A stretch of 64,000 nt of DNA from Drosophila pseudoobscura (Eukaryota; Arthropoda; Insecta; Diptera; Drosophilidae), in contig NC_046683.1 of assembly GCF_009870125.1 (NCBI RefSeq), forward strand, positions 53,273,869 through 53,337,868, written 5' to 3'. A program made the translations under genes and the position numbers. Below are positions 26,683-39,259 of this stretch, piece by piece (the stretch's first letter is position 1; each line of letters starts with the position of its first letter). Under the pieces are notes generated by a model. That model was not told where the DNA came from. It did no database searches and saw only the letters and a list, made by a program, of their open reading frames with translations.

Positions 26683-29574
26683 TTTCATTTTCCTTTTTTC
26701 ACGCTCTTTGTCTATACAATTTCAAATTCAAATTTTCGCTGCATTCATCATAATTTTGTTGCTTCTTGGGGATGTTACGCAATCGGTAAAATATTCATTT
26801 TGCTTCCCTTTTCTGGTGACATTTGTATGCCATTTTCTTCTGTGCTTACGCAACCGAATGTCGCACACCCATAAATCATTAAAAAAAATCCATTGAAAAG
26901 GTGAATAATTTTATCCCACGAATATCGTATCTCAAGCCAAGTTTAGATATCTTTAATGCTCCTCACATGAAAAGCTCCGAAGACGTATCTTCTAATAAAT
27001 ACATATGTATCTCCGATCGTTCAAGCTGGTTCCTTCCATCGAAGTGTTGCTTCATTGAATTTCTATTGGCTTTCGTGGCCAAACTGTATATTAGCATCTA
27101 TATTTTTTTATAGATTGTCAAATCAAATTATGCATCGCTCCAGCAAAGCAATCGAGGACGGGGGAGTGTCTCTGGGAACGGCCACTCCCGAGTCACACGA
27201 GCCACACGAGCCCCACGAGCCCCACGAGCATGTGGAAAGGCACTCCAGTGGCAGTGCCAACGATCGACACCAAACGGCCAAAAAGGAGCCTTGGAGAGAA
27301 AGTGGGGAAAATGGCAGAGATCGGTTGGATCGCTTCGAGGGTTATCATTATGCAGCAAATACACATACAGTGGGAAAACAAATTGATGGCCAGAAAGATA
27401 TTTCCAAAGGAAAACCTTGGAAACTCCAGATATATATGATATATATATACATATATATATATAATCTTGTTTACCCTTTTCATATTCATCCATATCCATG
27501 GTTCTTTCTCTCAGTGTATGCAAAAGGCAGTTGCTGCTGCTGTTGCTGCCGTTCCCCCAAGTGGAGTGCAAAGAATCTAGTAATTACATGTGTACTCGTA
27601 CCAGTATCCCATGAATGATGTATTGTGGGGATGCTCGCCATCCGATAGATATAATTTTGATTAATTGAAGAGGGAGAGAGCAAAGAAATTAGAGCGCAAT
27701 CGGAATTTGACCAGCAGCCAACATCTTGTCGAGTGTGTGGAGTGTGTGGAGTGTCCGAGTAATTACGGGTTGGCTTTGGACCATCTATCCACATCGAGGA
27801 TATGTACTCGTGGCTGTTTCTGCCAGCTGGATTCTGGAGAAACTCCGACTGCTGTAATGAACTGATAAGCGCATAATTAACATGGCCAGTGGTCGGGGGC
27901 ATGGCATCCACCTGGCCAACACAGAAAGTCTCGTCTCCCAAGACCCGTGGAGACTCGCATGTGCAGCAGAAATATTTTTGCCCCCCTCCTTTCGAATACA
28001 GCGAAGTATTTTTAAGGCGTGTTGTTTGCTGTTTTCAATAGATTTTTGTCTTTAATGACTTTTTGGCTCCGACTCGGGCCGGAGTCGGAGTCGGGTGAGA
28101 CGGGTGAGACGGGTGCTGGCTTTTGCCCAGCTAATGGCTTCGATAGTTTGGCTTTTGTTCTGCAAAGAATCGGGCTTTCTGCCTGGCCAAAAGTCGTAAG
28201 TGGGTTTGGTTTAGGTTCGGTTTGGTAATCTATTGGTGTGTCGGCATCGCTTTGACTCGAATACCGCTAAACCGTCAGCATAATGGGCCCCCGGGAGATC
28301 ATTGCCACGCCACCCGATGGAAGTCTTGGAGCACCTGTTGGTCGCTCACAGATTTCGATGGGATTCATTGGGGGAAATGGGTCGCACATGCTGAGATCGG
28401 TATTTTGGCATTCATCTACGATTTGCATGGGATAAAAGAGTAATTCATTTGCCAAGCTTTTAATTACATTGCTAACTGAGGGAAAAACATTTGGACAGAT
28501 CTACAAAGACGATCTTTGAGCTTCGAGATGAATAATCTTTCAGCAGTAGACTTGAGAGTCGAAGAAGCGGCTCTACAAGTAAAGGAGTCGATAGAATAAT
28601 GATTCCTAATGCTATTCAAATGTAGCAAAACTTTCTTCGGAGAAACCAAAACTATCAATCCTTAAAGTAGAAAGTTTAAGGTGCAAGGAATCGCTGATGA
28701 AAATCTTAAACCATAAAACCATTGAATGCCCAATCATTTTTCCAATACTGTTTTTTAGGAATGTGAATCTATAATATTTTCTGAATTTCAAGAGAGTAGT
28801 AAAATCTCTGCAACATATAGTGGGAAGCAGAGTTTCCTTATGATACAAATAGTGGAATCAACCGAAAATATCCTATTTATCGCACTTTGAGGGATTGAAA
28901 AATAATAGAACATGCCCTAGAGGGACATAAGTATTTCATTCAATAATTTCCATCAGTTTCAAGGAATTCTACAACTCGGATAAAGAGCCTCCCATTAAAG
29001 TCAAATCCACTTGCTAATATTTTCTGTTTGGCTAAATTGCTAAAACGTTTTCAGACCAGACCCCATATATACATACATACTTATACGTTTACTACAATAA
29101 TATTGAACAAAAACAGGCTTTTGAACAAAACAACAGCAACAACAGCCACAGCCACAGCCACAAAAACAAAAACAAAAACAATAATACCGGAGAACTCATT
29201 AAATAAAATGAGAACAAACCAAAGAGCGAAGAGAGCGAGAGAGAGGAAGGCGGAAGGCGCAAGGTAGAGAAGGCAGATTGAAGAAACGGAGAAGAAACAC
29301 TCACAAAAACAATCAGCAGCAACAAATACGAAACCACAAGAAGTTGCACAAATAAAGGCAACAGAAATACCCAAAGATGAAAAGTTCAATGCACGGAAAT
29401 CGGATTAAGCAGAGAAATTAAGTAATACTCGTACGTAGAGGCACTGGAGTACTCTATGAGACAAGTGCGAACAATCTATGGGATCTTTGAACGGAAAGTG
29501 AATCAGAATCAGAATAGGAAGGAAGCACTTGCTCTGGGCCCTCCCAGGGTTCTCCTCATGTCTGTAAGTCTCAC

Positions 29575-29740
29575 CTTTAAGCAGCTCTCAAGAGGGAATC
29601 CATAAATCCAAATGTGTTCCACCAAGTTCCACCAAGTTCAACCAAGCACAAGTTTTCGATTTCTCACTCAATTATGTTTTTGTCAAATGATTTAAGCAGT
29701 TGGCACACTGAACGACGACGACGACGACGACTTTTTATAT
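29575..29740 (-). promoter_or_regulatory. TATA + initiator core promoter and first exon, minus strand
   Basis: On the minus strand TATAAAAAG occupies 29740-29732. The initiator TTCAGTGTG has its A (+1) at 29710, exactly 30 nt from the first T of the TATA box, which is canonical fly spacing. The 18 nt between them are (TCG)6. The predicted transcript reaches a good splice donor, AAAG|GTGAGAC, at 29575/29574, giving a 136-nt first exon with a short upstream ORF of eight codons. No coding exon follows before IRSp53 (12318) on this strand. It could be a distal promoter of IRSp53, leaving the 13266 gene nested, or a non-coding RNA promoter. The arrangement is seen directly; the use of the promoter is inference. 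Confidence 0.6.
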
Positions 29741-31164
29741 CGGTAGACGCGCAGGCGTTACGAGTGTTCAGATTACACCAAAAAAACAAAGGGACTCAAA
29801 ATCGCGCAGAACTGGGCAGGTTTTTTCCCAACCGAACGCGTCGAAGCTTGAAACTCGACTGTGGGGCCGAAGCGCTCAGCCAGCCTCGTCGGCAAAACTC
29901 GCGTCTCGCTTAAAAGCTCTCTGGGCGAGCTTCACCAGCTGGCGGTGAGCTTCTGGGCCCCACTGATGGGGCTATTTGAGCGCAGCCAAAGAGACGGCAA
30001 CGGATTTCCCATACAAATGGTGGCCTGCGTTGGCCACATGGGATGTGCTTTTTTGTGTGCTCCAAGTAGGAAATTATCTGATCGCTATCAGTAGGTTATC
30101 ATTTTGAATTCTCTTCCGGGGAGCTGGCGAGAACTCTCCAAACGGACCATCACAGCTGGAGACAAGTAACTTTTTATCCCAATCCCTAACCAAATTGGTC
30201 AAAATTCACAGGAAACACATTAGCATTTACTTTACTTTATATACTCTACGCATAGCCCACAGTTCCACAGTTCATCTATCCTTCTTTCCTTGTTCCTACC
30301 ATCTAAAATGCAAAACATTTACAAATTTATCCGAATAATAAGATGCGTATATTTCATAACTTTGTATTTATTTCTCGTATAACTACATAGTGAAATACTT
30401 TACGAACTGGCTCTCAAATGGAATGTAAATGAAAGACGGACTGGAGAGCCACTTGAGTAGTTTGTTTTAAATGGAATCGAAATGAATGATCAACAGAATG
30501 AAAAATACAAAAATCAATTCGAAAAAGTTCGAGATATTCTCAGAAAAGAAAAGTAAGTCCTTGAAGATCAAACGGGATCGCTTAGGCAGTCCTTAAGGAA
30601 CAAACAAAACTAACAAAAAGTGTATAAAAACTCTATAGAGTAGAAATGAGTAGAAATCAAAGTTGTGATAATCGACCAGGTTCATATAGAGGTCTTTTGT
30701 TGTTGTACATAGTTTGTATTTTATTCAAGTGTTTTGCTCTGTTCTATTGCTGGGAGTTCATATTTTGGGTGGGGGGAGCGAATATGGAGTTACCCGTAAG
30801 CTAATAGTATTGTAAATTATTTTGAATTCGGCGTGGACATCTTCTCGTAGTTCTACAAAAAAAATTGGAGATGCGCTCCATTTGGTTCGAAATAGTCGCA
30901 GAGTTGTAAAAAAAAAATGATCACGACATGCTTGGCGTATAAATATTAAATCATATTAATATCGGTTAGCATCAGAAACGTTCTAGGAGCTAAGTACGAG
31001 TACAATGCTTTAGTTAGGCGAGTAATTTGCTTAGATTTGCTCACTTCTTTGTTTTCTTTTGCGTGATTAACCTTAGGTTTTTTGTGTGTTTCCAACTTGT
31101 ACAATTACGATACATGTAGTTTGCTTGACAATTACAATTAATAATTGAATGACTCTCTAGCTCT
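29711..31164. other. spacer upstream of the minus-strand promoter, with the PiT 3' UTR
   Basis: 29741-30200 is moderately GC-rich DNA upstream of the 29710 start. It also holds a plus-strand donor-like site near 29945 that I cannot connect to an exon. From about 30240 to 31164 the DNA is AT-rich and probably the 3' UTR of the minus-strand transporter. No coding sequence seen. Confidence 0.45.
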
Positions 31165-33388
31165 CTAGGCCCGACCCATGTCATCCACGGCCAGCAGGCA
31201 GAGCACGTACATCATGCCGGCGCTAAGCAGGGCGGTCACGGGCACCGTCACTATCCAGGCGTAGGCAATGTTCCTAAACAGATGCCAGTCGACGCTGCCA
31301 TCCTCCATGGGCACAGCTGGCTTCTGGGCTGGCTTTTCCGTGCCCGAATGAAACTCCTTCTTACCCTGCGCCGGGTTCTTCTTGCGACCCGCTGAACTCA
31401 CATGACCCACGAAAACCACCGAACCGACCTTGCAGTGTGTGGTCGAAATCGGCAAGCCAATTTTGCTGGCCAGCAGTACGGTGATGGCGGCTCCGATTTC
31501 AATGGTGAAGCCACTGCAAGCAAGACGAACAGGAATTAGCGATAACATTCTTACATTCGAGAGCCAATCAATTGATTCCACTCACGTCGAAGAGGTAATT
31601 TTGGTGAGGTCATTGCCAATGGTCTCGATAACGCGCCGTCCCCACAGCCAGAGACCCACGGAGATGCCGATGCCGCCGTAGATTAGAATATATATTGGAC
31701 TTTCCGCTTGTTGCATCACCGATCCCTCGCGGTAGATCATATAGAGTGCGATCAAAGGTCCGATGGCGTTGCTCACATCGTTTCCACCGTGCGCGAAGCT
31801 GCCGAAAGTGGCCGTAAGGATCTGCAGGAACGAGAACAGCATGGAGATCTCCTGGGTCTCCTCAGCGCTGCTGGCACGACGACCGGCAGCCCGCTTGAAC
31901 TCGTCCTCTTGCTCATTGAGCGCCTCCTTACTCTCGATCAGCGGCACCTTGCTGGAGTTGGGCGACAGGGTGGAGCTAATCATCAGATCCAGGCTTCCAG
32001 CGCTCTCCACCACCTGCAGATTATTGTTGGTGGCCTTGCCACCTGCCCCCGCTACGGCTGCGGCGGCTGGCACACCGCTGGCCACCTGCTGCTGCGACTT
32101 GTGCTCCTCCTTGGGCGACTGAACGCGCTTAAAGCACTCCTGAAGCTTGCGTCCGTTCTGCTGCTGCTGTTGCTGGTGCTGCTGCTGCTCGTCGATGAAG
32201 TTGAGGCTGGTGATGGTGAGATCGGTGTTGTCCAAGCTGGCCTTGCCCAGCAGATCCTCGGCCTTCTTGATCAGCTGCGGATCGATCTTGTACTCCTCTC
32301 CGGGGGCGTTGTTGTTCTTGGCCGCGAGCCCAAAGGGCGCCAGCTTAAAGGTCTTGGGGGAGTTGTCGCTCAGCGAGACCAGCTCGGTGATCTCGGCGAT
32401 GGCGGGCAGCGGCTTTCCCTCGCTAACCAGCGACAGCGGACGACGCTGCTTCTTGGGGCTGCCCGATGGCGAGGATTCTGTAAGAAATGGATTTAGAATC
32501 TTCTCTCAGGGGCTCTTTTTATCTGAAAAAAACTCACCCACGGAGTCCTCAAAATTAAACTTCACCGGATTCTCGGCCCTTAGGCGTTTCTCGATCTTTC
32601 GACGCTGAAGCGGAACTATCACCAGCTGGGTAAGCACCACCACTAATAGGGACAGGCCCAGGCTGGCACTCAGCGCTATCCAAGTGGGTATGTTGTCCAT
32701 GTAGAGGAGCTTGGGTCCGTCCAGCACCACGCTGATGACGTTAATGAAGAATGTCACACCGTAGAAGATGGGCAGCGAGCGGAAGCCCGCCTTGAGCGGC
32801 TCCTGGGCACGCAAGATGAAGCGTCGTATGGCCAGGAAGAGAAGGATGCTCACAATGCCACTCATCACCGGCGAGATGAACCACGAGCCCACGATGGTGC
32901 CCAGCGTGGACCACTTGAGGCCCTCCACACCGCGTGCCACCAGCGAGAACCCGATGGTAGAGCCTACGATGCTGTGTGTGCCCGAGATTGGCAGCTTCAG
33001 GAAGGTGGCGACCAGCAGCCACACGGCACTGCTGGCCAGGGCGGACACACAGCCCAGCATCAGAACCTCTTCGTAGCCCTCGTACATGCCCACTTCCAGG
33101 ATTCCCTTGCGCATCGTGTCCGACACCTTGTAGCCTACACGAAAGAGAATGATTAGATAAGATCAGAGTATTTTACAGGGCCTTGAATGTCCTACCAATC
33201 AGTACGGCGCCAGAGACCTCACAGATGGTGGCCAGGACGCAGGCCTGGCGGATGGTAAGCACACCCGAACCGACGCTGGTGCCAAAAGAGTTGGCCACAT
33301 CGTTGGCTCCAATGCCAAAGGCCAGGATAAACGCGATCAGGAAGCCGATGACGACCATCCATAGTAGATCCGGCGAGAACGGCTCCAT
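31165..33388 (-). CDS. PiT-family (SLC20-like) inorganic phosphate transporter
   Basis: Multi-pass plasma-membrane protein of the PiT family, importing phosphate coupled to a cation. Four exons, right to left: 33388-33196, 33134-32538, 32477-31586 and 31513-31165, giving 676 residues with frame kept at each GT-AG join. Both PiT signature halves are present: [19 protein letters not shown] near the N-terminus and [14 protein letters not shown] in the C-terminal half. [12 protein letters not shown] and [12 protein letters not shown] form the paired repeat motifs. A hydrophilic loop of about 250 residues, with polyQ, Ser/Pro and Ala runs, separates the halves, as in SLC20 proteins. The MEPF start was chosen because the first membrane segment follows at once; an in-frame ATG 14 codons upstream is possible. 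Probably the counterpart of D. melanogaster CG7628, from memory. Confidence 0.95.
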
Positions 33389-33825
33389 GGTGGTTCTTGA
33401 TTGTGGTCGTTGGTTGAATGCAAAACTCAAAACTCTCTCTACTGCAAACTTCTACTCGGATTTTGTCTACCTCAGAAGCTAACTAAATATCGTTTACTCT
33501 TTTGCCAAAAAACAATTGCGAATCGTGGATTGTGGATCGGATTGGGTGGATGGGTGATGGTTGGATGGATGGGCGACTGGTGCAAAACAATCGATTGGAA
33601 CTTATAAAATACAAGACTACGTAACAAATGATGGTCGAAACAAAAATCCAAATTGGTTAATAAGTGAGAAATTCGTTTCAAATATTCTCTAAACAGCCAT
33701 ATTTGCGCTTAAACTTCATTGTCGTTATTTTCATAATGAAAATCGGTGAACAACTCGCCGCGTGGGATACACAAAGTGACTTAAGTAACTAATGCCCTGA
33801 AATGTTTCCTTCTCCCTACAAGATC

Positions 33826-33868
33826 TGATCTATCAGATCTATCAGATCGATCAGCTCTATCAGCTCTC
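33826..33868. repeat. tandem ATCAGATCT/ATCAGCTCT units
   Basis: Four or five degenerate 9-10 bp copies. Confidence 0.75.
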
Positions 33869-36602
33869 TACCTCTAAAAATATTCAATAAATAGTTAAAA
33901 TCCTAGAAATACACAATTTGACCGGATGACGAAACACCAAACGAAACGAACAATATTCCAAATTAAAAACAAATCCTTCTCCTTTTTGGCCTGAATAATC
34001 CTTGCTGTAAGCCGATGTTGTTGTTGGAATTTCAAGCTAGTTAAGAAGTTCTCATAGACTTAACATAGGCACCACTCTCGTTTAATCCCGCGGATGACTC
34101 CTTTTAGCAAATAGTTTGATGGATTAAACGATCAGGTTGTTGAGTAAGTGGATTTTGGTGATGTTTTAGTTAAATCTAAGAAGTTTCTTGTTATGTTGAG
34201 TAGGAGTTAAGAGATGTCGAGTTTGCCAACTGAAAGACGAACAGAGTATACAGAGTATAACCATTAAGGTCTATAATATCATAAGCTATGGCGACTTACC
34301 TGACGTTTGGGGTAGCTAATTTGTTTCCACCGCAGAAAAGTATTCACCATGTCTGTAAAACGGAAGAAAAACGATTCCAAATTAAAGGATTATTCATTCA
34401 AATTCAAGGTTTATTCGAATCCTTTCCTTCCTCTACGGTAAATACCATTTATTTCCTAACTAGACCAGATCGTTCAAACGTTTAAGGCCAATTGAATCGA
34501 ATTTATCTGAAACGGAATCTCATAAGCTATCAACGAGATTCGAACCGGTTAAAACAGCTTGAAACCATTGTTGATATATGCTTCATTAAGTTTTAGAGAA
34601 CAGTATTATTAGATTTTGTTGCGTTTGTCGTGGATTCAAACCCCAATTCCATTCAATTTGCGTACGCGTAGCGCATCCCACTCTGCTTGCCATTAACCGG
34701 TAACAACCGGTAATCAATGTGCTTTCCAAATTCAATTGAAAGTTCATTACTGGAATTGGAAAATTTGAGATAGTTTCCACGGCAAACCCCGCCCCGCGTA
34801 TAGTACCTTTTTGGCAGTACGGCCCGTCTCAATTCCCATTACAATTCACAATTGAAATTGTAATTGCTGCAATTGCTGCCATTTGTGGTTCAGATTGTAG
34901 TCATCAGTGTAAATTTAACAAACAATGGTTTTTATTGTGTAGAATGAAGATCAATGGCTGGCCAGGGCACAGATGCAGGTTATGTAAGCGATTTGCATGT
35001 GTTGACATGTCAGAGAGAGCTCCAATTGAATTCTATCTGTGTACATACCTATTGTATCAATTCCCCACTCGTTAATCTCGTAATTAGCCATCTGGTACCT
35101 TAATAAGCCAAAGAACAATACCATCTGAAGAAGGCGTCCCTCTTCCACGCAGAACAATACACATTTGGTGTCCAAATACTCGTAAAGCAAGAGCCTCTTC
35201 CCCTAGTGTGGCCCCACACAGTGGGAGAAGAAGAAGGGGGAGGCGTGGAGGCGGCCAAAGGGTAGTAACCAGGACAATGGCTGACACTGTGTCGTGACAA
35301 GGTCGCAACGCTTTATCCTGATTACGCTGCAGCTGACGTATGGTCGCGAAATTTCCATATTCGCGTGCGAAAAATCCTCACAGTTCGAGAACATCCTACG
35401 AGTCCCTACTCCCCACAATTCCACAATTGCACAATGAAGCATGTAATCAGAGTTCCTGCGTCAATCCATTCCAATTTAGGGCTATTTCGAACTTTACAAC
35501 TAAAAATACGCCGAACACGCAACTGCGGAACGTTTTAGAGCCATTGCAGTGCTAATAAAACTGTCGGGGAAATTTTGTAATGGCCTCGAACCTGGAGGGC
35601 CACAAGAGAATTATGGCATTTCAATAAAACATGCATAAATCGGGAGCGAATAGCTCGCACAGTGGGGCAAAGGTTAATCGCTTGCGGCACAGGTTGATTC
35701 AACATTATGTAGCATTATATATACATTTCATTTTAGCGATGGCGCCCACTGTCCCTGCAAGCAATTGTGAGACTGGAAACTCTAGGCTCTCTGTAATTGG
35801 AATCCACCGTTAAGGCATAGCAGCATGGTGCACAAAGAGAGGGAGAAGGAGGGAGGCATTGCATGGCACAGAACTGGAATTGGAGGCGCAAATTGAAATG
35901 GATTGAATTGTGAGGGCAGCCGAGTGTGATATGGAGGATAGAGGCGTACTCCCACCTGCTGATGGTTCCAGTGTCAAGGCTAGACGGCCGCCGGCATACT
36001 GCATTTAGTATCGATTTAATTTTCCGTATTTTCCGGATCGTAGCAGGCACCGCCTGGCAGAGTGGTTGCATTCAAAACCTGACACCCGTACCGTTTTCAG
36101 AGCGCTCCACAACGTACCACCAAAAACAACAGCGAGTGCACCCTTAACACAAATTCCACTTGTTGTTGTGGTGGTTGGTTTCCCTCTTGGGGGTGGTTGC
36201 TGCAAGTTCAAGGTCACGCTTCGAATCCGGCCGGGGTAACTTTTTGGAAATTAACACCAGCTCATCCAGTTGCCGTAAAACTGCACGACGGAGGGCACTC
36301 AGAGCGTGGCACATTCCAATCGATAATCCGCCGCTATTCAAAATTTAAAATGCTTTCATGTGTGAGGAACAAATAATTAACAAACACGTGCAATAAATTA
36401 CAGGTCTTCAGCAGTTTGCGGAAAACAAATCAAAGAGAGTGCCTGAATATCTAGCAATACCCTAACAATTATTACTGACAAATGAGATGGAAACTCATCT
36501 GCTGGATACATTTATGTAGGTACAGGGAACGTTCTTTTGCCAAACCAAAAAGATCGAACCACTACTGCTATTTACCATTCCAGTCTTTAGGGATTTACTA
36601 GC

Positions 36603-37455
36603 ATATGTACACACATATGTACATATGTACATCTGTATGTATGAATCTATTGGAAATAAATTCCCATTGTAGGAGCTTGATTGGAAATACATACATATGT
36701 ACATACATATATGTAACTGTCAGCATAGGAGAGTAATCACTGTATTCAGTTTACATTTCACAAATTCGCAAAACTGCGAACGAAGCTACACACGTCCGGC
36801 TGACTGTACCAGGCTCGGTGTGCAAACAGAAGGGGATACTCTTACCCATTACCGATTTCCTGCTCTGCCTCTTTCTCTATTCTGGACATTAACATAAATA
36901 AGCGTGTAGCATTCCCCTCAATCATCTCGTTTAGAGTTGTTTTCTGGACTTCTTTTTGGGGTTTTTTCCATCACACGCGATCCGCAATCGGATCACGAGT
37001 TTGTCGGCTGATTCTAAAAACGTGTGACGGGGCCGGCCCGGGCCAGACAAAAGAAAAAGAAACGCAACGAGCGCAAATTTCGGCGGACCCGACAAGCAAA
37101 CGCGTCTGGTGCTGCCTCATTGAATTTTACATACATACATACATATGTACGCACATATGTGTATATACATGCACACGTATACGTATGTATTCAAACAATT
37201 ATTCTCTACATACATATGTATTGGAATTCCATTGGGCAGAAACAAAAACAAAGAGGAAGGTGGAGAGAGTGAGGGGGGAGAGCATCTATGATCGCGATGT
37301 GTTCCAGAAATCTCAAGGGAATCGGGTTCAATGTTCCACCAGTCTCTAGAGATTCGCTGCTTTTCCATACATTTTTCCACAATTATTTAAAATCATATCT
37401 ATCGGAAGATAATTAAATTTTTTAATAGTGAATTGCCCATATACATATGTACATA
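36603..37455. repeat. clusters of TACATATGTA palindromic repeats
   Basis: Repeated ACATATGTACATA units at 36603-36650, 36688-36715, 37130-37215 and 37438-37455. A simple-sequence family, not a mobile element with visible ends. Confidence 0.7.
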
Positions 37456-39144
37456 CAAAGCTTATTGATTAACTAAGCCAAAATAAGATAAACAACAACA
37501 AAAATTGCCGCATTGGCAATCAGCTAAAAGAGATTTCAAACTGCCTTGGCATTTTTAGAGATTTTTGGAACACCGGCGATAGGAAGACAGACACTGAATG
37601 CGGGGAAAGAGTAATACTGTACTGTCAGTGTTGGGAGCAGGCTGCCAGGGGCAGAAAAAGAATCGGTTCTCCGGTGACCTTGCGGAATGGCTGCCCACAG
37701 CCCACACACGTTTCTCCCCTCAATCTGTTTGGCTCGTGATATCATTCATGCAGGAAAAATTGTTTTTTTTTGCAATTCGAAATTGGGTTGTTTGACGCAA
37801 GCAGAAAAGGTTGAAATATGGAAAACCGAAATACCGTGGGTGTACAATAAGCTGTGCAGTTTCAGAGTAACTGCATCGCTCTCGTTCAGTCGTAGAGCCA
37901 GTAGGGTTATTTGCCGCGCGCTATTTTAAAATTGAAATTGGTTTTATTATTTTTCTTTTCCTGCTGTTCTATTTTGTTTTCTTCTTTTGCTTTTATATTT
38001 AGTTCGTAGCCGAAAAAAACTGTACACAAAGTTGAAGTATTTGGCCGTTCTCCTCCTCTCACTCGCTCTGTACTCCACGGCACGAACCGTAAGACTGGCA
38101 CAGTGGCTCGATTATGCCCATATCTTATGGTTCAACATACTTATTTCACGAAATGGTAATTTCATTGCATTTTTCAAAGTAATTCCTATTTTGCATAATT
38201 ACTATTCTTAAATTTTGTTTGATGAACATAACCACATAATACTGTTTCAAGCCACACGGTAATTGCAAAATAGGTGCAAAATTCTGATAAGAAAGAGTGT
38301 AACCAGCTTGTAGAAAATTTCACAAAAACAAATCTATCAAGCGGATGAGGCTGTGCCCTGTGCCACCCCCAGTGGGTGGCACAATCATGAATCATGCTGT
38401 GTTGGGTCACGGGGAGCGTGGGGGAACAGGAATGTAACCGTCATCCTCGAACAGTCTGGAAGCTGCCAGAGGAGATGAGAGTAAAGGAGAGAGTGTATGC
38501 CATATGAGCGTGAGTGTGACTGTGAGTGTGCGCAGGGTGTAGTCGCATCCTAACGATTTGTTGCTGCAGCTGCGAAAAAAAAACAATGATCCACAACAGA
38601 CGAGTTTGAAAACAGCTGCACACGGAACGGCCAGTGCATGCCAAACTGAAAGGAACAACTGTAAACTGTACTCAACGCGGGTCAGCGGCGAACAATAAAA
38701 AGAGCATGAAGAAAACCACAAAACTTATTCAGCAGCAAACCGTTTTCCACCTCTCACCACCCCTTTCACAGTTTCTTCAACCAATTCCGAATCAATTTTC
38801 GTGTCTATTGATTTTTCTAGGCAAACACACAAAAAAAATTGGAATTTGTTTTACAGCTAGAAAGCGTCCAAATGAAGTTTTATTTATTTTGCATTTGTGT
38901 GGAAATATATGGCAAAAAATGTATGTATGTACTCGAACACACACGTACACCCACGCGGGTTGGCGAAAACACGCGGCGCCATCAAGACTACAGAAGGATA
39001 CACAAGGATATTCACAAACACACATACTAACGCGCACCAGTATCTGAGACACTCTTTGAAAATCATATTCCTGGCCTCTCGATCCCTTCCCGGGCTTGAC
39101 AACTTTTCTCAGACCTAAGGTAACTTGTCCGCTGTGGTACTCAC

Positions 39145-39259
39145 TTGAATAGCAGCACTTTTTTAAATCAATAAATTATTTATTGAATATATTTAAGTTG
39201 GACGAAGTCGCGCGCAACCACCGGCTTAGCTCAAGAAGTATCGTTATCAGTTATCGATA
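39145..39259 (-). promoter_or_regulatory. DRE-containing candidate promoter with a downstream splice donor, minus strand
   Basis: A perfect DRE, TATCGATA, sits at 39252-39259 (the core is palindromic, so strand is open). About 107 nt downstream on the minus strand is a consensus donor, CAA|GTGAGT, at 39145/39144. This fits a 5' UTR exon of the PiT gene, whose ATG is 5.8 kb away. Inference from motifs only. Confidence 0.35.

Larger units (their letters stand above)
14135..29574. other. large non-coding stretch
   Basis: About 15 kb with no open frame that looks coding. It is AT-rich with scattered low-complexity blocks: GGCAGC repeats (14395-14445), GGAGAT repeats (16843-16867), a CA run (19012-19048), CAGCTCCAGCCC repeats (24030-24079), CAGCCGCCA repeats (26180-26229), AGCCATCA repeats (26555-26600) and CAGTGTT repeats (26639-26682). 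Medium open frames such as 27055-27618 overlap others on both strands and show no domain. It could be regulatory DNA, or an intron if the 29.7 kb promoter serves IRSp53. Confidence 0.6.
33389..39144. other. non-coding stretch upstream of the PiT gene
   Basis: Begins with the PiT 5' leader, with a candidate 3' splice site (TTTGCAG on the minus strand) near 33450. ATCAGATCT/ATCAGCTCT tandem units lie at 33826-33868. Several clusters of TACATATGTA-type palindromes occur at 36603-36715, 37130-37215 and 37438-37455. No open frame looks coding. If the DRE promoter near 39255 starts PiT transcripts, most of this is a 5' UTR intron. Confidence 0.5.

Noticed and set aside
31708-32496. 262-codon plus-strand frame
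   Set aside because: Antisense to the long hydrophilic loop of the PiT transporter.
36050-36245. TTCGAATCCGG word resembling a tRNA B box
   Set aside because: Flanks do not pair into a T-arm and no A box or acceptor stem is found at the right distance.
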